Shown in pieces: positions 1 through 6,364 of a stretch of 15,027 bases of DNA. Position 1 is the first letter of the stretch, and each line of letters opens with the position of its first letter. A program made the position numbers and the translations under genes. Under the pieces are notes generated by a model. The model was not told the DNA's origin and did not search any database. It saw nothing but the letters and a program-made list of their open reading frames with translations. This DNA comes from Aquificaceae bacterium (GTDB lineage Bacteria; Aquificota; Aquificia; Aquificales; Aquificaceae), in the NCBI GenBank assembly GCA_027049085.1, contig JALTVH010000168.1, positions 1 through 15,027 on the forward strand. The letters are read 5' to 3'.

Positions 1-120
1 CCTCCCGATCTCCTTGGGGCAGTTGGTTACGCCCAGTACCATCCGGTAGTCCCCAACAACAGCTCCCAGGCAAGAGAAAGGAACAGGAGGATTGAGTTTT
101 GCATAAGGTTGAATCCGTGA
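1..120 (+). CDS. motB: MotB/OmpA-family protein, C-terminal end only (5' truncated by window edge)
   Basis: Frame 1 is open from the window edge to a TGA at 118-120 and encodes 39 residues ending in RNRRIEFCIRLNP. The pattern GYAQYHPVVPN...ARERNRRIEF is the last strand and helix of an OmpA-like peptidoglycan-binding domain, where a Gly-Tyr-(Ala/Gly) turn, a Pro and the NRR(V/I)E motif are typical. The next gene begins 8 bp later with a MotB N-terminus, so this is most simply the upstream member of a tandem motB pair. A motA gene would be expected further upstream but lies outside the window. Only the tail is visible, so a different OmpA-domain protein such as a Pal-like one is possible, though context favours MotB. 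A Shine-Dalgarno sequence for the next gene overlaps the stop. Confidence 0.75.
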   Translation, partial: PPDLLGAVGYAQYHPVVPNNSSQARERNRRIEFCIRLNP

Positions 121-128
121 GGTGAACA

Positions 129-800
129 ATGGCTTTTAAGAAGAAGGAAGATTGCAAAAAGCCACCTGCTTGGCTAACATCTTTTAGCGATCTTATGTCC
201 CTCCTTCTCACCTTTTTCATCCTCATCTACGCTATGAGCAGTCTTGACGTTGCCCAGCTTGCAAAATTTCTCTCCTATTTTCAGCCTGACCAGAAGTTCC
301 ACGTTATTAAGAACTCTATCCTTCAGCCAATAGCACCACCTCCCAAGGAGGTTGCCTTCAAAATCAAAAGAAGAATAAAGAAAACCCTTCCTCCCTGGGC
401 TTTTCAGATCGTTGTAACGGCCGATTTTGTAAAGTTGAGACTCTTTGACAAGATATTCTTTGAGAACGGGACCTACAGACTTACTCCGAGGGCAAAGAAG
501 ACCCTTGATGAGCTTGCTGAGGTTTTAAAGGGGCTCGGTGACGCCTACATAAGAGTGGAGGGACATGTTAGCCCCGTGACGGAGGTGAGGGATCCGCTGG
601 TTGGCGACAGATGGGGGCTTTCCATCAGAAGGGCTACGGAGGTTGTAAGGTACCTTCAATCAAAGGGTATAGACCCTGCAAGGATGTCTGCAGGTGGATA
701 CGGAGATAAGAGGCCCCTTTACACTTGGCGCCAGCCTATTTTGATTGAACGAAACAACAGGGTGGAGGTTTACATAACCATTGCAAAGCCCAGGGAGTAA
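129..800 (+). CDS. motB: MotB-family flagellar stator protein
   Basis: This 223-residue protein has the MotB layout. A short basic cytoplasmic N-terminus (residues 1-14) precedes one transmembrane helix (about 15-38), with Asp21 (FSDLM) at the place of the ion-carrying aspartate. A periplasmic linker follows, then an OmpA-like peptidoglycan-binding domain (about 100-220) with VEGHV, GLSIRRA, GGYGDKRP and NNRVEV. The stator would work with MotA to couple ion flow to flagellar rotation while anchored to the cell wall. The usual GHTD of the binding loop reads GHVS here. The start at 129 is supported by GAGGTG at 119-124. It follows another MotB-like gene by 8 bp and precedes pdxJ by 11 bp. From memory, A. 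aeolicus also has motB1 and motB2 beside motA. The ion used (H+ or Na+) cannot be read from the sequence. Confidence 0.9.
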   Translation: MAFKKKEDCKKPPAWLTSFSDLMSLLLTFFILIYAMSSLDVAQLAKFLSYFQPDQKFHVIKNSILQPIAPPPKEVAFKIKRRIKKTLPPWAFQIVVTADFVKLRLFDKIFFENGTYRLTPRAKKTLDELAEVLKGLGDAYIRVEGHVSPVTEVRDPLVGDRWGLSIRRATEVVRYLQSKGIDPARMSAGGYGDKRPLYTWRQPILIERNNRVEVYITIAKPRE

Positions 801-811
801 AATAACGATTT

Positions 812-1540
812 ATGAGGCTGGGGGTCAACATTGACCATGTTGCTACAGTCCGTCAGGCGCGCAGGACTTTTGAACCGAGCCCGGCCTTTGCTGCCCTTAT
901 AGCCCAGCAGGCTGGTGCCGACCAGATAACCCTCCACCTCAGGGAAGACAGGCGCCACATTCAGGATAGAGACCTTGAGCTGATAAAGGAGCTTGTGATA
1001 ATTCCCGTTAATCTTGAGATGGCGCCCACCGATGAGATGGTTGAGACAGCCCTGAGAGTGAAGCCAGACAGGGTAACGCTTGTACCTGAGAGAAGGGAAG
1101 AGATCACAACAGAAGGTGGACTTGACGTCAGTTCTCTCTCAAGCAGGATTAAAGGGATCGTTGAAAGGCTGAAGGAGGCTGGCATTGAAGTATCCCTTTT
1201 CATAGACCCCGACGAAGAGCAGGTGGTGGCAAGCTCAGGCTGCGGTGCTGACGCTGTTGAACTCCACACTGGAAGATACGCAGAACTCTGGAATTCCCAT
1301 GATTTTGAGGGGGCAAGAAAAGAAGTAGAGAAGATACGAACCTGCGCCAAAAGGGCGAGGGAACTTGGTCTTAGGGTTTACGCAGGGCACGGATTGACCT
1401 ACCACAATGTGAAGGAGATAGTGGAGCTGAGAGGTCTCATTGAGGAATTGAACATAGGTCACTCAATAATTGCCAATTCCGTTATATTTGGTCTTGAGAG
1501 GGCGGTCAAAGAGATGCTTAGCCTGATCAGGGGAGGTTGA
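812..1540 (+). CDS. pdxJ: pyridoxine 5'-phosphate synthase
   Basis: PdxJ condenses 1-deoxy-D-xylulose 5-phosphate with 1-amino-acetone 3-phosphate to form pyridoxine 5'-phosphate, the ring-closing step of DXP-dependent vitamin B6 synthesis in the cytoplasm. The 242-residue TIM-barrel protein matches the family along its whole length. Visible motifs are VNIDHVATVRQARR (6-19), TLHLREDRRHI (40-50, with His42, Arg44 and His49), NLEMAP (67-72, with Glu69), EITTEGGLDV (97-106), ELHTGRYA (150-157), YAGHGL (190-195, with His193) and NIGHSIIA (214-221). The ATG at 812 gives the canonical N-terminus. The Shine-Dalgarno sequence is poor (GGGAG at 793-797, 14 nt away). The stop TGA (1538-1540) runs straight into the galU starts, so translational coupling is likely. 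The flagellar and galU neighbours are unrelated housekeeping genes. Confidence 0.96.
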   Translation: MRLGVNIDHVATVRQARRTFEPSPAFAALIAQQAGADQITLHLREDRRHIQDRDLELIKELVIIPVNLEMAPTDEMVETALRVKPDRVTLVPERREEITTEGGLDVSSLSSRIKGIVERLKEAGIEVSLFIDPDEEQVVASSGCGADAVELHTGRYAELWNSHDFEGARKEVEKIRTCAKRARELGLRVYAGHGLTYHNVKEIVELRGLIEELNIGHSIIANSVIFGLERAVKEMLSLIRGG

Positions 1541-1542
1541 TG

Positions 1543-2436
1543 ATGCAGAAGATCAGGAAGGCGGTCCTTCCGGTGGCGGGATGGGGGACAAGGTTCCTCC
1601 CTGCAACAAAAGCGATGCCCAAGGAGATGTTTCCCATAATTGACAAGCCTGTTATTCAGTTCATAGTTGAGGAGCTCCTCGGTGCGGGAATAGAAAACAT
1701 CATCTTTGTGACCGGCAGGCACAAGAGGCCCATAGAGCACCACTTTGACATAAATTCTGACCTTGAGAGGCACCTTGAGGAAGCCGGGAAAGAAGCGATT
1801 CTTGAAAATATCAGGGAAGTCAGCCACATGATCAATCCGATTTATATTCGTCAGAAACAACAGCTCGGCCTGGGGCACGCGGTTCTGACTTCTGAGCCTG
1901 TGGTCGGTCAGGAACCATTCATCGTTTCGCTGGGAGACATAATCCTTGAAAAAGGGAGAAAGGCTCTCAGTGATATGATCAGCATTTACAACAGGTTTGG
2001 AAAAAGCGTTATCGCTCTTTTTGAGGTTCATCCATCAGAAACTAACAAGTACGGAATAGTTGATGTAAAAGAGGTTGAGGAAGGTGTTTATAAAGTTGAG
2101 GACCTCGTTGAGAAGCCTGACTCCGGAGAAGCGCCCTCAAACCTTGCGATCGTCGGACGTTACATATTCACACCTCTCATCTTTGAAAAGCTTAAGGAAA
2201 CCAAGCCCGGTAAGGGTGGTGAGATTCAGCTCACCGATGCAATGAGAATGCTCCTCGAGGATGAGGTTATCTACGCTTACAAAATTGAAGGTAAGGTTCA
2301 TGACACTGGCAACCCGATTGACTACCTCAAGACGGTTATTGATTTTGCCCTGGAACGAGAGGACCTCAGGGAAGACGTCCTTGAGTATCTTCAGGAGGTT
2401 ATCAGTAGATATACCCAATTGATAGATACACCCTGA
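1543..2436 (+). CDS. galU: UTP-glucose-1-phosphate uridylyltransferase
   Basis: GalU makes UDP-glucose from UTP and glucose 1-phosphate for lipopolysaccharide and other glycans. The nucleotidyltransferase motifs are clear (numbering from 1543): VAGWGTRFLPATKAMPKEM (11-29), a Rossmann-like sugar-nucleotide binding site with Lys27; QLGLGHAVL (107-115); VSLGDIIL (128-135, metal-binding Asp132); DLVEKP (187-192); and GKGGEIQLTDAM (223-234). The length of 297 residues is normal. Three starts are stacked in frame: TTG 1537, ATG 1540 and ATG 1543. I chose 1543 because GGGGAGG (1530-1536) is 6 nt from it and the family N-terminus is M-x-K-I-R-K-A. The last 35 bp lie inside the antisense 3' end of the Omp85 gene, with which it converges. 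No separate promoter is visible, so it probably belongs to the motB-pdxJ-galU transcript. Confidence 0.96.
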   Translation: MQKIRKAVLPVAGWGTRFLPATKAMPKEMFPIIDKPVIQFIVEELLGAGIENIIFVTGRHKRPIEHHFDINSDLERHLEEAGKEAILENIREVSHMINPIYIRQKQQLGLGHAVLTSEPVVGQEPFIVSLGDIILEKGRKALSDMISIYNRFGKSVIALFEVHPSETNKYGIVDVKEVEEGVYKVEDLVEKPDSGEAPSNLAIVGRYIFTPLIFEKLKETKPGKGGEIQLTDAMRMLLEDEVIYAYKIEGKVHDTGNPIDYLKTVIDFALEREDLREDVLEYLQEVISRYTQLIDTP

Positions 2437-5020
2437 CGCTCGGCACAGGGACGTCAAGGGGTGTCAGAGCCCTTGCAACATCAAGTCTTATGAATCCGGC
2501 GGGCGAACTGACACCAATAGCGGTACCGATATCAAACTTGGGGGACTTCTGGGCTTTCTCGAAGCTTTCATCCACGTTTCCCATTTCCCCGTAGAAGGCG
2601 GTCCACAGAGGTCCATAAACCCTGAACATAGTCTCAAGCCTCCCGAAGTAAAAGACTCTCCCGCCAAAGGGGTAGCCTATACTTTCAAAGTTATAGCCCC
2701 TCATGTCTCTGAGTCCTCCAAGGAAGAACCTGTCGAAGATGGGTGCTTCTTCTTCCACACTTCCCCCCGCAAGCCGTGTGTTAACCGAGAGCCAGCTAAG
2801 GACCTCCTTCAGAAGGAAGGTGTTAACCTCAATCTTTGAGTAGTTCCTGTCCCACTCTGCTCTCGTATAGCGGATGCTAACGTGGCTCATGTTTTTTGGG
2901 TTAAGCATGTCGTCCCTTTTCTCACGAACAAAGAAGATTCCGTACCTGTTTAGTCTGTAAGTTCCTGCTCCGTAACCCTCAACCCTGTTTTCTGTTCCTG
3001 AATAGAAAACGCTAAGTGTGTACCACCGCCAGGGCCTGTAACCCAGTGTTGCAGAATAGCCAGTGGTGTCAAGGTCAAAGCTTTCGTGAAACTCAAACCG
3101 CCTGAAGAGGGCGGTATCTATGAAGTGTTTCCAGGTAAAGAAAAAGTTGTCCGAAAGCCTCGCCTCGTAAATTCTGTACCTTTCGCTGTAAGAGATTGAG
3201 AAGCCGGCTATCATTCCAAGACCGAAAAGGTTTTTGAGTTTTAGCCCTGCATCAACCTTGAACTTCTCTTCCGTGTTATATCCAACACCCCCTTCGATCA
3301 CCCCCCTCTTATCCTCTCTGACCTCAATGAGTCTGTGAACCAGTTTCTTTTCCCTGTCTATGTATGCCTCAATTCTTGCGCCAGTAAAGATCTCGCTCTG
3401 TATCATATTCCACATGGTTTCCTCTTCTGCGATAGATGAGTAATAATCCTGTTTGACGGTTATGTAATCAATTTCCTTTGCCTTTGTCTTCTCGTTTCCG
3501 TAAATAACCAGCTTCCCGTACCTGTATCTCGGACCTTTATTGACATCGTAAATGTACCGGAGCTCAAGTTGGTCTGAGGATTCCTCAACCTTTACCTCAA
3601 CGGAAAAATCACCCTCAAGGTAGCCCTGCGACAGAAAATACCTCTTTAGCTCTCTGTTCAGCTGCTCAAGGATATCCTCATCAAGGATAGCGGGCAGTCC
3701 CGCTCCCAATTTTTCAAAAATAGACCTTACTTCCGGGTCCTTCCCCCGATAGGTGATATCCTTGAGTATAACCTTCTTACCCTTTTTTACCTGAACATTG
3801 ATCCGAACCTTCTTATCTTTAGTCAGTGTCTTTTCCTCTGTGGTGACCTCAGCGTAGAGATATCCTTCCTTCCTGAGCTTCTCTTTAAGTTTACCGACTA
3901 CCTCTGAGATCTTTTCCCTTTCGTAATACTGGGGGAATTCAAGATCTGACTTTCCCTCAACCTCAACCCTGTACCTTGGTCCCTCTCTTATCCTGAAAAC
4001 TATCTCACCTTCTGAGAAGGTGTAATCCACGCTGACTTCAAAGAAACCCTTTGACCTGTAAAACTCTTCAATCTTTGCCCTTGAAATTTCCAGAAAAAAG
4101 TAATCTATACCTGATGATCCCTCAAAGATCAGACTCCTCAGCTCCTGATCTCCACCAAAATCATTTCCCTCAAAGCTTACCCTGTATCTCCTCCCTTCAA
4201 TGACCGTGTAGTGAGGAACAGCAACTTTTCCCTTTCCGGAAAGTGCCCTCATGGTTGCTACAGGATGGTTTAAAAGGTTAGATATACCTCTGAGTACTGA
4301 TGAGAAAAAGCCCTTCAGCCCGGGACCTCCAAGGGGGAGGAGAACTCTTCCAAAGGAACGCCTGATGTTCTTCTTTTCAATTCTCTGAAAGTAGACTATG
4401 CTCTCGTAAAAACCCACCTTTTTGAGAAATCTGGACAGCCTCTCCTGAGCATTTTTTGCCTCGGATTCCTTGAATATGTCACCCACCCTCAGTGAGGTTT
4501 CTTTCAAGGCCCTGCTGAAGCTCACAGACCTCAGGCCTTCAAAGTACGGGTATCCAAGGTAGTATAGATCTCCCTCGTTAACCTCAACTACTACCTCCAT
4601 GTAACCATTTCCGAGCTCATTCAGCTTTATCTTTATTTCAGCATCAAGGAATCCTCTCTCTGCATAAAATCTTTTCAGGTTCTCAACTGCGGTTGAGGGG
4701 TCAAACTCAATGATCGGTTCACCCTCCCTGACCCCTAACAGGTTCCTTATCTCCGAATCGCTGGCGAACCAGTTTCCTTTTATCCTGATTTTCTTTGCTA
4801 TGGGGTATCTTTCAATAAAAACAACCGTATCTTTGCCTCTGAATGAAATATTTATGTCCTTAACATCTTTTATGTTCTGAAGCGTCCAGAGGAGTAGAGG
4901 GAGATCTTCCTCGGTGAGGAACTCGTTAAGATTGCTGTTTCTGAGGGGATAATTGGATTCAATGATTATCTTGGAAAAGGTAGATGATATAAGTATCAGA
5001 AGGAGAAGAAACAATCTCAT
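2402..5020 (-). CDS. bamA: Omp85/BamA-family outer-membrane protein assembly factor
   Basis: This 872-residue protein has a signal peptide (residues 1-16, MRLFLLLLILISSTFS), a long periplasmic POTRA region (about 17-570) and a C-terminal 16-strand-type barrel (about 570-872). POTRA hallmarks recur as EGxxY/EGPRY followed by (I/V)xxxGN (for example REGPRYRVEVEG and NKGPRYRYGKLVIYGN) and FYxxxGF helices. The barrel has REDKRG, RDDMLNP, the Omp85 loop-6 motif LRDMRGY (MRGY at 773-776) and SSPAGFIRLDVA, and ends with an aromatic Tyr. BamA inserts beta-barrel proteins into the outer membrane. The start at 5020 puts the signal peptide at the N-terminus; an in-frame start at 5080 would add 20 residues and run into purB. 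An unusual insert of about 45 residues lies at 226-271. TamA is the main alternative. The gene's 3' end overlaps galU by 35 bp, and its start is 26 bp from divergent purB. Confidence 0.88.
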   Translation of the reverse strand: MRLFLLLLILISSTFSKIIIESNYPLRNSNLNEFLTEEDLPLLLWTLQNIKDVKDINISFRGKDTVVFIERYPIAKKIRIKGNWFASDSEIRNLLGVREGEPIIEFDPSTAVENLKRFYAERGFLDAEIKIKLNELGNGYMEVVVEVNEGDLYYLGYPYFEGLRSVSFSRALKETSLRVGDIFKESEAKNAQERLSRFLKKVGFYESIVYFQRIEKKNIRRSFGRVLLPLGGPGLKGFFSSVLRGISNLLNHPVATMRALSGKGKVAVPHYTVIEGRRYRVSFEGNDFGGDQELRSLIFEGSSGIDYFFLEISRAKIEEFYRSKGFFEVSVDYTFSEGEIVFRIREGPRYRVEVEGKSDLEFPQYYEREKISEVVGKLKEKLRKEGYLYAEVTTEEKTLTKDKKVRINVQVKKGKKVILKDITYRGKDPEVRSIFEKLGAGLPAILDEDILEQLNRELKRYFLSQGYLEGDFSVEVKVEESSDQLELRYIYDVNKGPRYRYGKLVIYGNEKTKAKEIDYITVKQDYYSSIAEEETMWNMIQSEIFTGARIEAYIDREKKLVHRLIEVREDKRGVIEGGVGYNTEEKFKVDAGLKLKNLFGLGMIAGFSISYSERYRIYEARLSDNFFFTWKHFIDTALFRRFEFHESFDLDTTGYSATLGYRPWRWYTLSVFYSGTENRVEGYGAGTYRLNRYGIFFVREKRDDMLNPKNMSHVSIRYTRAEWDRNYSKIEVNTFLLKEVLSWLSVNTRLAGGSVEEEAPIFDRFFLGGLRDMRGYNFESIGYPFGGRVFYFGRLETMFRVYGPLWTAFYGEMGNVDESFEKAQKSPKFDIGTAIGVSSPAGFIRLDVARALTPLDVPVPSVRVYLSIGYIY
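2428..2464. terminator. inverted repeat over the galU stop codon (possible bidirectional 3' end)
   Basis: The left arm ACACCCTGACG (2428-2438) can pair with CGTCA (2452-2456) plus GGGTGT (2459-2464), giving 11 base pairs with a 2-nt bulge (2457-2458) and a 13-nt loop. The galU TGA (2434-2436) sits in the left arm. No U-tract follows on either strand, so it is not a classical intrinsic terminator; it may stabilise or stall transcripts at the convergent junction. Part of the symmetry could be a by-product of bamA coding. Confidence 0.35.
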
Positions 5021-5031
5021 TTTCAATAATG

Positions 5032-5037
5032 AGTATA
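5032..5037 (-). promoter_or_regulatory. candidate -10 box for bamA (TATACT), nearly leaderless
   Basis: On the minus strand TATACT reads from 5037 to 5032. A start site about 7 nt downstream (near 5025) would give a leader of about 5 nt before the ATG at 5020. The 26-bp gap has no Shine-Dalgarno sequence on this strand. No convincing -35 hexamer is seen 16-18 nt upstream, inside the purB start. The box overlaps the purB -10 on the other strand. Confidence 0.45.
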
Positions 5038-5039
5038 AT
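5034..5039 (+). promoter_or_regulatory. candidate -10 box for purB (TATAAT), predicting a leaderless mRNA
   Basis: A perfect TATAAT ends 7 nt before the purB ATG (5047-5049), so transcription should begin at about 5046-5047, on or next to the start codon. The stretch 5040-5046 has no Shine-Dalgarno sequence, which agrees with leaderless translation. No good -35 is visible at the usual distance. It overlaps an antisense -10 (5032-5037), so the element is near-symmetric. Confidence 0.55.
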
Positions 5040-5046
5040 GTAAGCG

Positions 5047-6360
5047 ATGATCCCCAGATACACGAGGAAAGAGATATCACACATTTGGAGCGACCTTAAC
5101 AAATTCAGAAAGTGGTGGGAAGTTGAACTTGCGGTCGTAAGGGCATGGTCAAAGTTAGGTAAGGTGCCCGCTGAAGCAGTTGAGGAAATTGAAAAGAAGG
5201 TAGAAGTCACTGACGAAACCGTTGCAAGGATCTCAGAACTTGAAAAAACGTACAAACACGATGTCCTTGCTTTTGTAACCGCGGTAAGTGAGCAGGCAGG
5301 TGAGTGGGGGAGGTTCATTCACCTCGGGATCACTTCCTCCGATGTAATTGATACAGCCCAGGCTCTCATAATGAGGGAGTCCCTTGAGCTGCTCATCCGT
5401 GATGTTGATAAGGTCATGGAAAAGATAAGGGAACTTGCCTTTAAGCACAGAGACACGATCATGATGGGTAGAACCCACGGGGTGCACGCTGAACCCACAA
5501 CTTTCGGACTTAAGATGGCTGTCTGGTATGACGAGATGAGGAGAAACAGAGAGCGCCTTATGGGTGCAAGGGACAGAATATCGGTGGGGAAGATATCGGG
5601 TGCGGTTGGAACGTATTCCAACATAGATCCCAGGGTGGAGAGCCTTGCCCTTAAGGAGCTCAGCCTGAAAAGAGAGCCCGCCTCAACGCAAGTAGTCCAC
5701 AGGGACAGACATGCTGAGTATCTCTGGGCGGTTGCAATAACGGCTTCATCCCTGGAGAAATTCGCCACCGAAATCAGGCATCTGCAGAGAACAGAGGTGC
5801 TTGAGGTTCAGGAACCCTTTTCCAGGGGTCAGAGGGGATCTTCGGCAATGCCTCACAAAAAGAACCCAATTCACTCAGAAAGGATATGCGGTCTTGCAAG
5901 GGTTATAAGGTCATACCTTATTACAGGCCTTGAAAACATAGCTCTCTGGCACGAAAGGGACATATCCCACTCATCAGCGGAAAGGGTGATCCTTCCCGAT
6001 GCGTCAATCGCCCTTGACTACATACTTAACTTATTCAGTGAGATCCTCGGGGGGCTGGTAGTTAATAAAGAGAGAATGACAGTAAACATGGACCTATCCC
6101 TGGGACTTTACTCCTCTTCAAGAGTCCTCGCCCTCCTTGCTGAGAGAGGTATGGACAGGGACAGTGCCTATGACCTTGTTCAGAGGCTTGCCATGGAGAG
6201 CTGGGAAAAGTCAGTTCCTTTCAAGGACCTTCTTTCCTCCAGTGAAGAAGTATTGATGTACATCAAAAAAGAGGAGCTGGAGTCCATCCTTGACCCGTAC
6301 AGCTTTGTAAGACACAGAGAGGAAGTTTTCAAAAGGGTGTTTGATCAGGAAACAAGCTGA
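5047..6360 (+). CDS. purB: adenylosuccinate lyase
   Basis: PurB catalyses two fumarate-releasing steps of purine synthesis: SAICAR to AICAR, and adenylosuccinate to AMP. The 437-residue protein belongs to the fumarase/aspartase superfamily. It has the three signature regions: the segment with His71 (YKHDVLAF), GRTHGVHAEP with His144, and the mobile catalytic loop GSSAMPHKKNP (264-274, with Ser265/Ser266). The N-terminus MIPRYTRKEISHIW matches the bacterial family, which fixes the start at 5047 even though there is no Shine-Dalgarno sequence. It stands alone on its strand, divergent from bamA with a 26-bp gap and convergent with the pseudo-receiver gene, whose 3' end it overlaps by 16 bp. It appears to be monocistronic. 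Confidence 0.97.
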   Translation: MIPRYTRKEISHIWSDLNKFRKWWEVELAVVRAWSKLGKVPAEAVEEIEKKVEVTDETVARISELEKTYKHDVLAFVTAVSEQAGEWGRFIHLGITSSDVIDTAQALIMRESLELLIRDVDKVMEKIRELAFKHRDTIMMGRTHGVHAEPTTFGLKMAVWYDEMRRNRERLMGARDRISVGKISGAVGTYSNIDPRVESLALKELSLKREPASTQVVHRDRHAEYLWAVAITASSLEKFATEIRHLQRTEVLEVQEPFSRGQRGSSAMPHKKNPIHSERICGLARVIRSYLITGLENIALWHERDISHSSAERVILPDASIALDYILNLFSEILGGLVVNKERMTVNMDLSLGLYSSSRVLALLAERGMDRDSAYDLVQRLAMESWEKSVPFKDLLSSSEEVLMYIKKEELESILDPYSFVRHREEVFKRVFDQETS

Positions 6361-6364
6361 TCAA
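6341..6364. terminator. perfect 8-bp inverted repeat covering both convergent stop codons
   Basis: TTGATCAG (6341-6348) and CTGATCAA (6357-6364) are exact reverse complements around an 8-nt loop. The purB TGA (6358-6360) lies in the right arm, and the stop of the minus-strand gene (6347-6345) lies at the equivalent place in the left arm. Each mRNA would end its coding region in the 3' arm of the same hairpin. Neither side is followed by a strong U-tract, so it may be an mRNA 3'-end stabiliser or a weak bidirectional terminator. Confidence 0.5.

Noticed and set aside
1537..1545. TTG-ATG-ATG stack at galU as a regulatory start (TTGATG also occurs at dnaC and at 11089)
   Set aside because: The Shine-Dalgarno distance singles out the last ATG in galU; the recurrence of TTGATG is probably stop/start packing plus chance.
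5021..5080. In-frame N-terminal extension of bamA to 5080
   Set aside because: It would bury the signal peptide 20 residues in and overlap the purB start.
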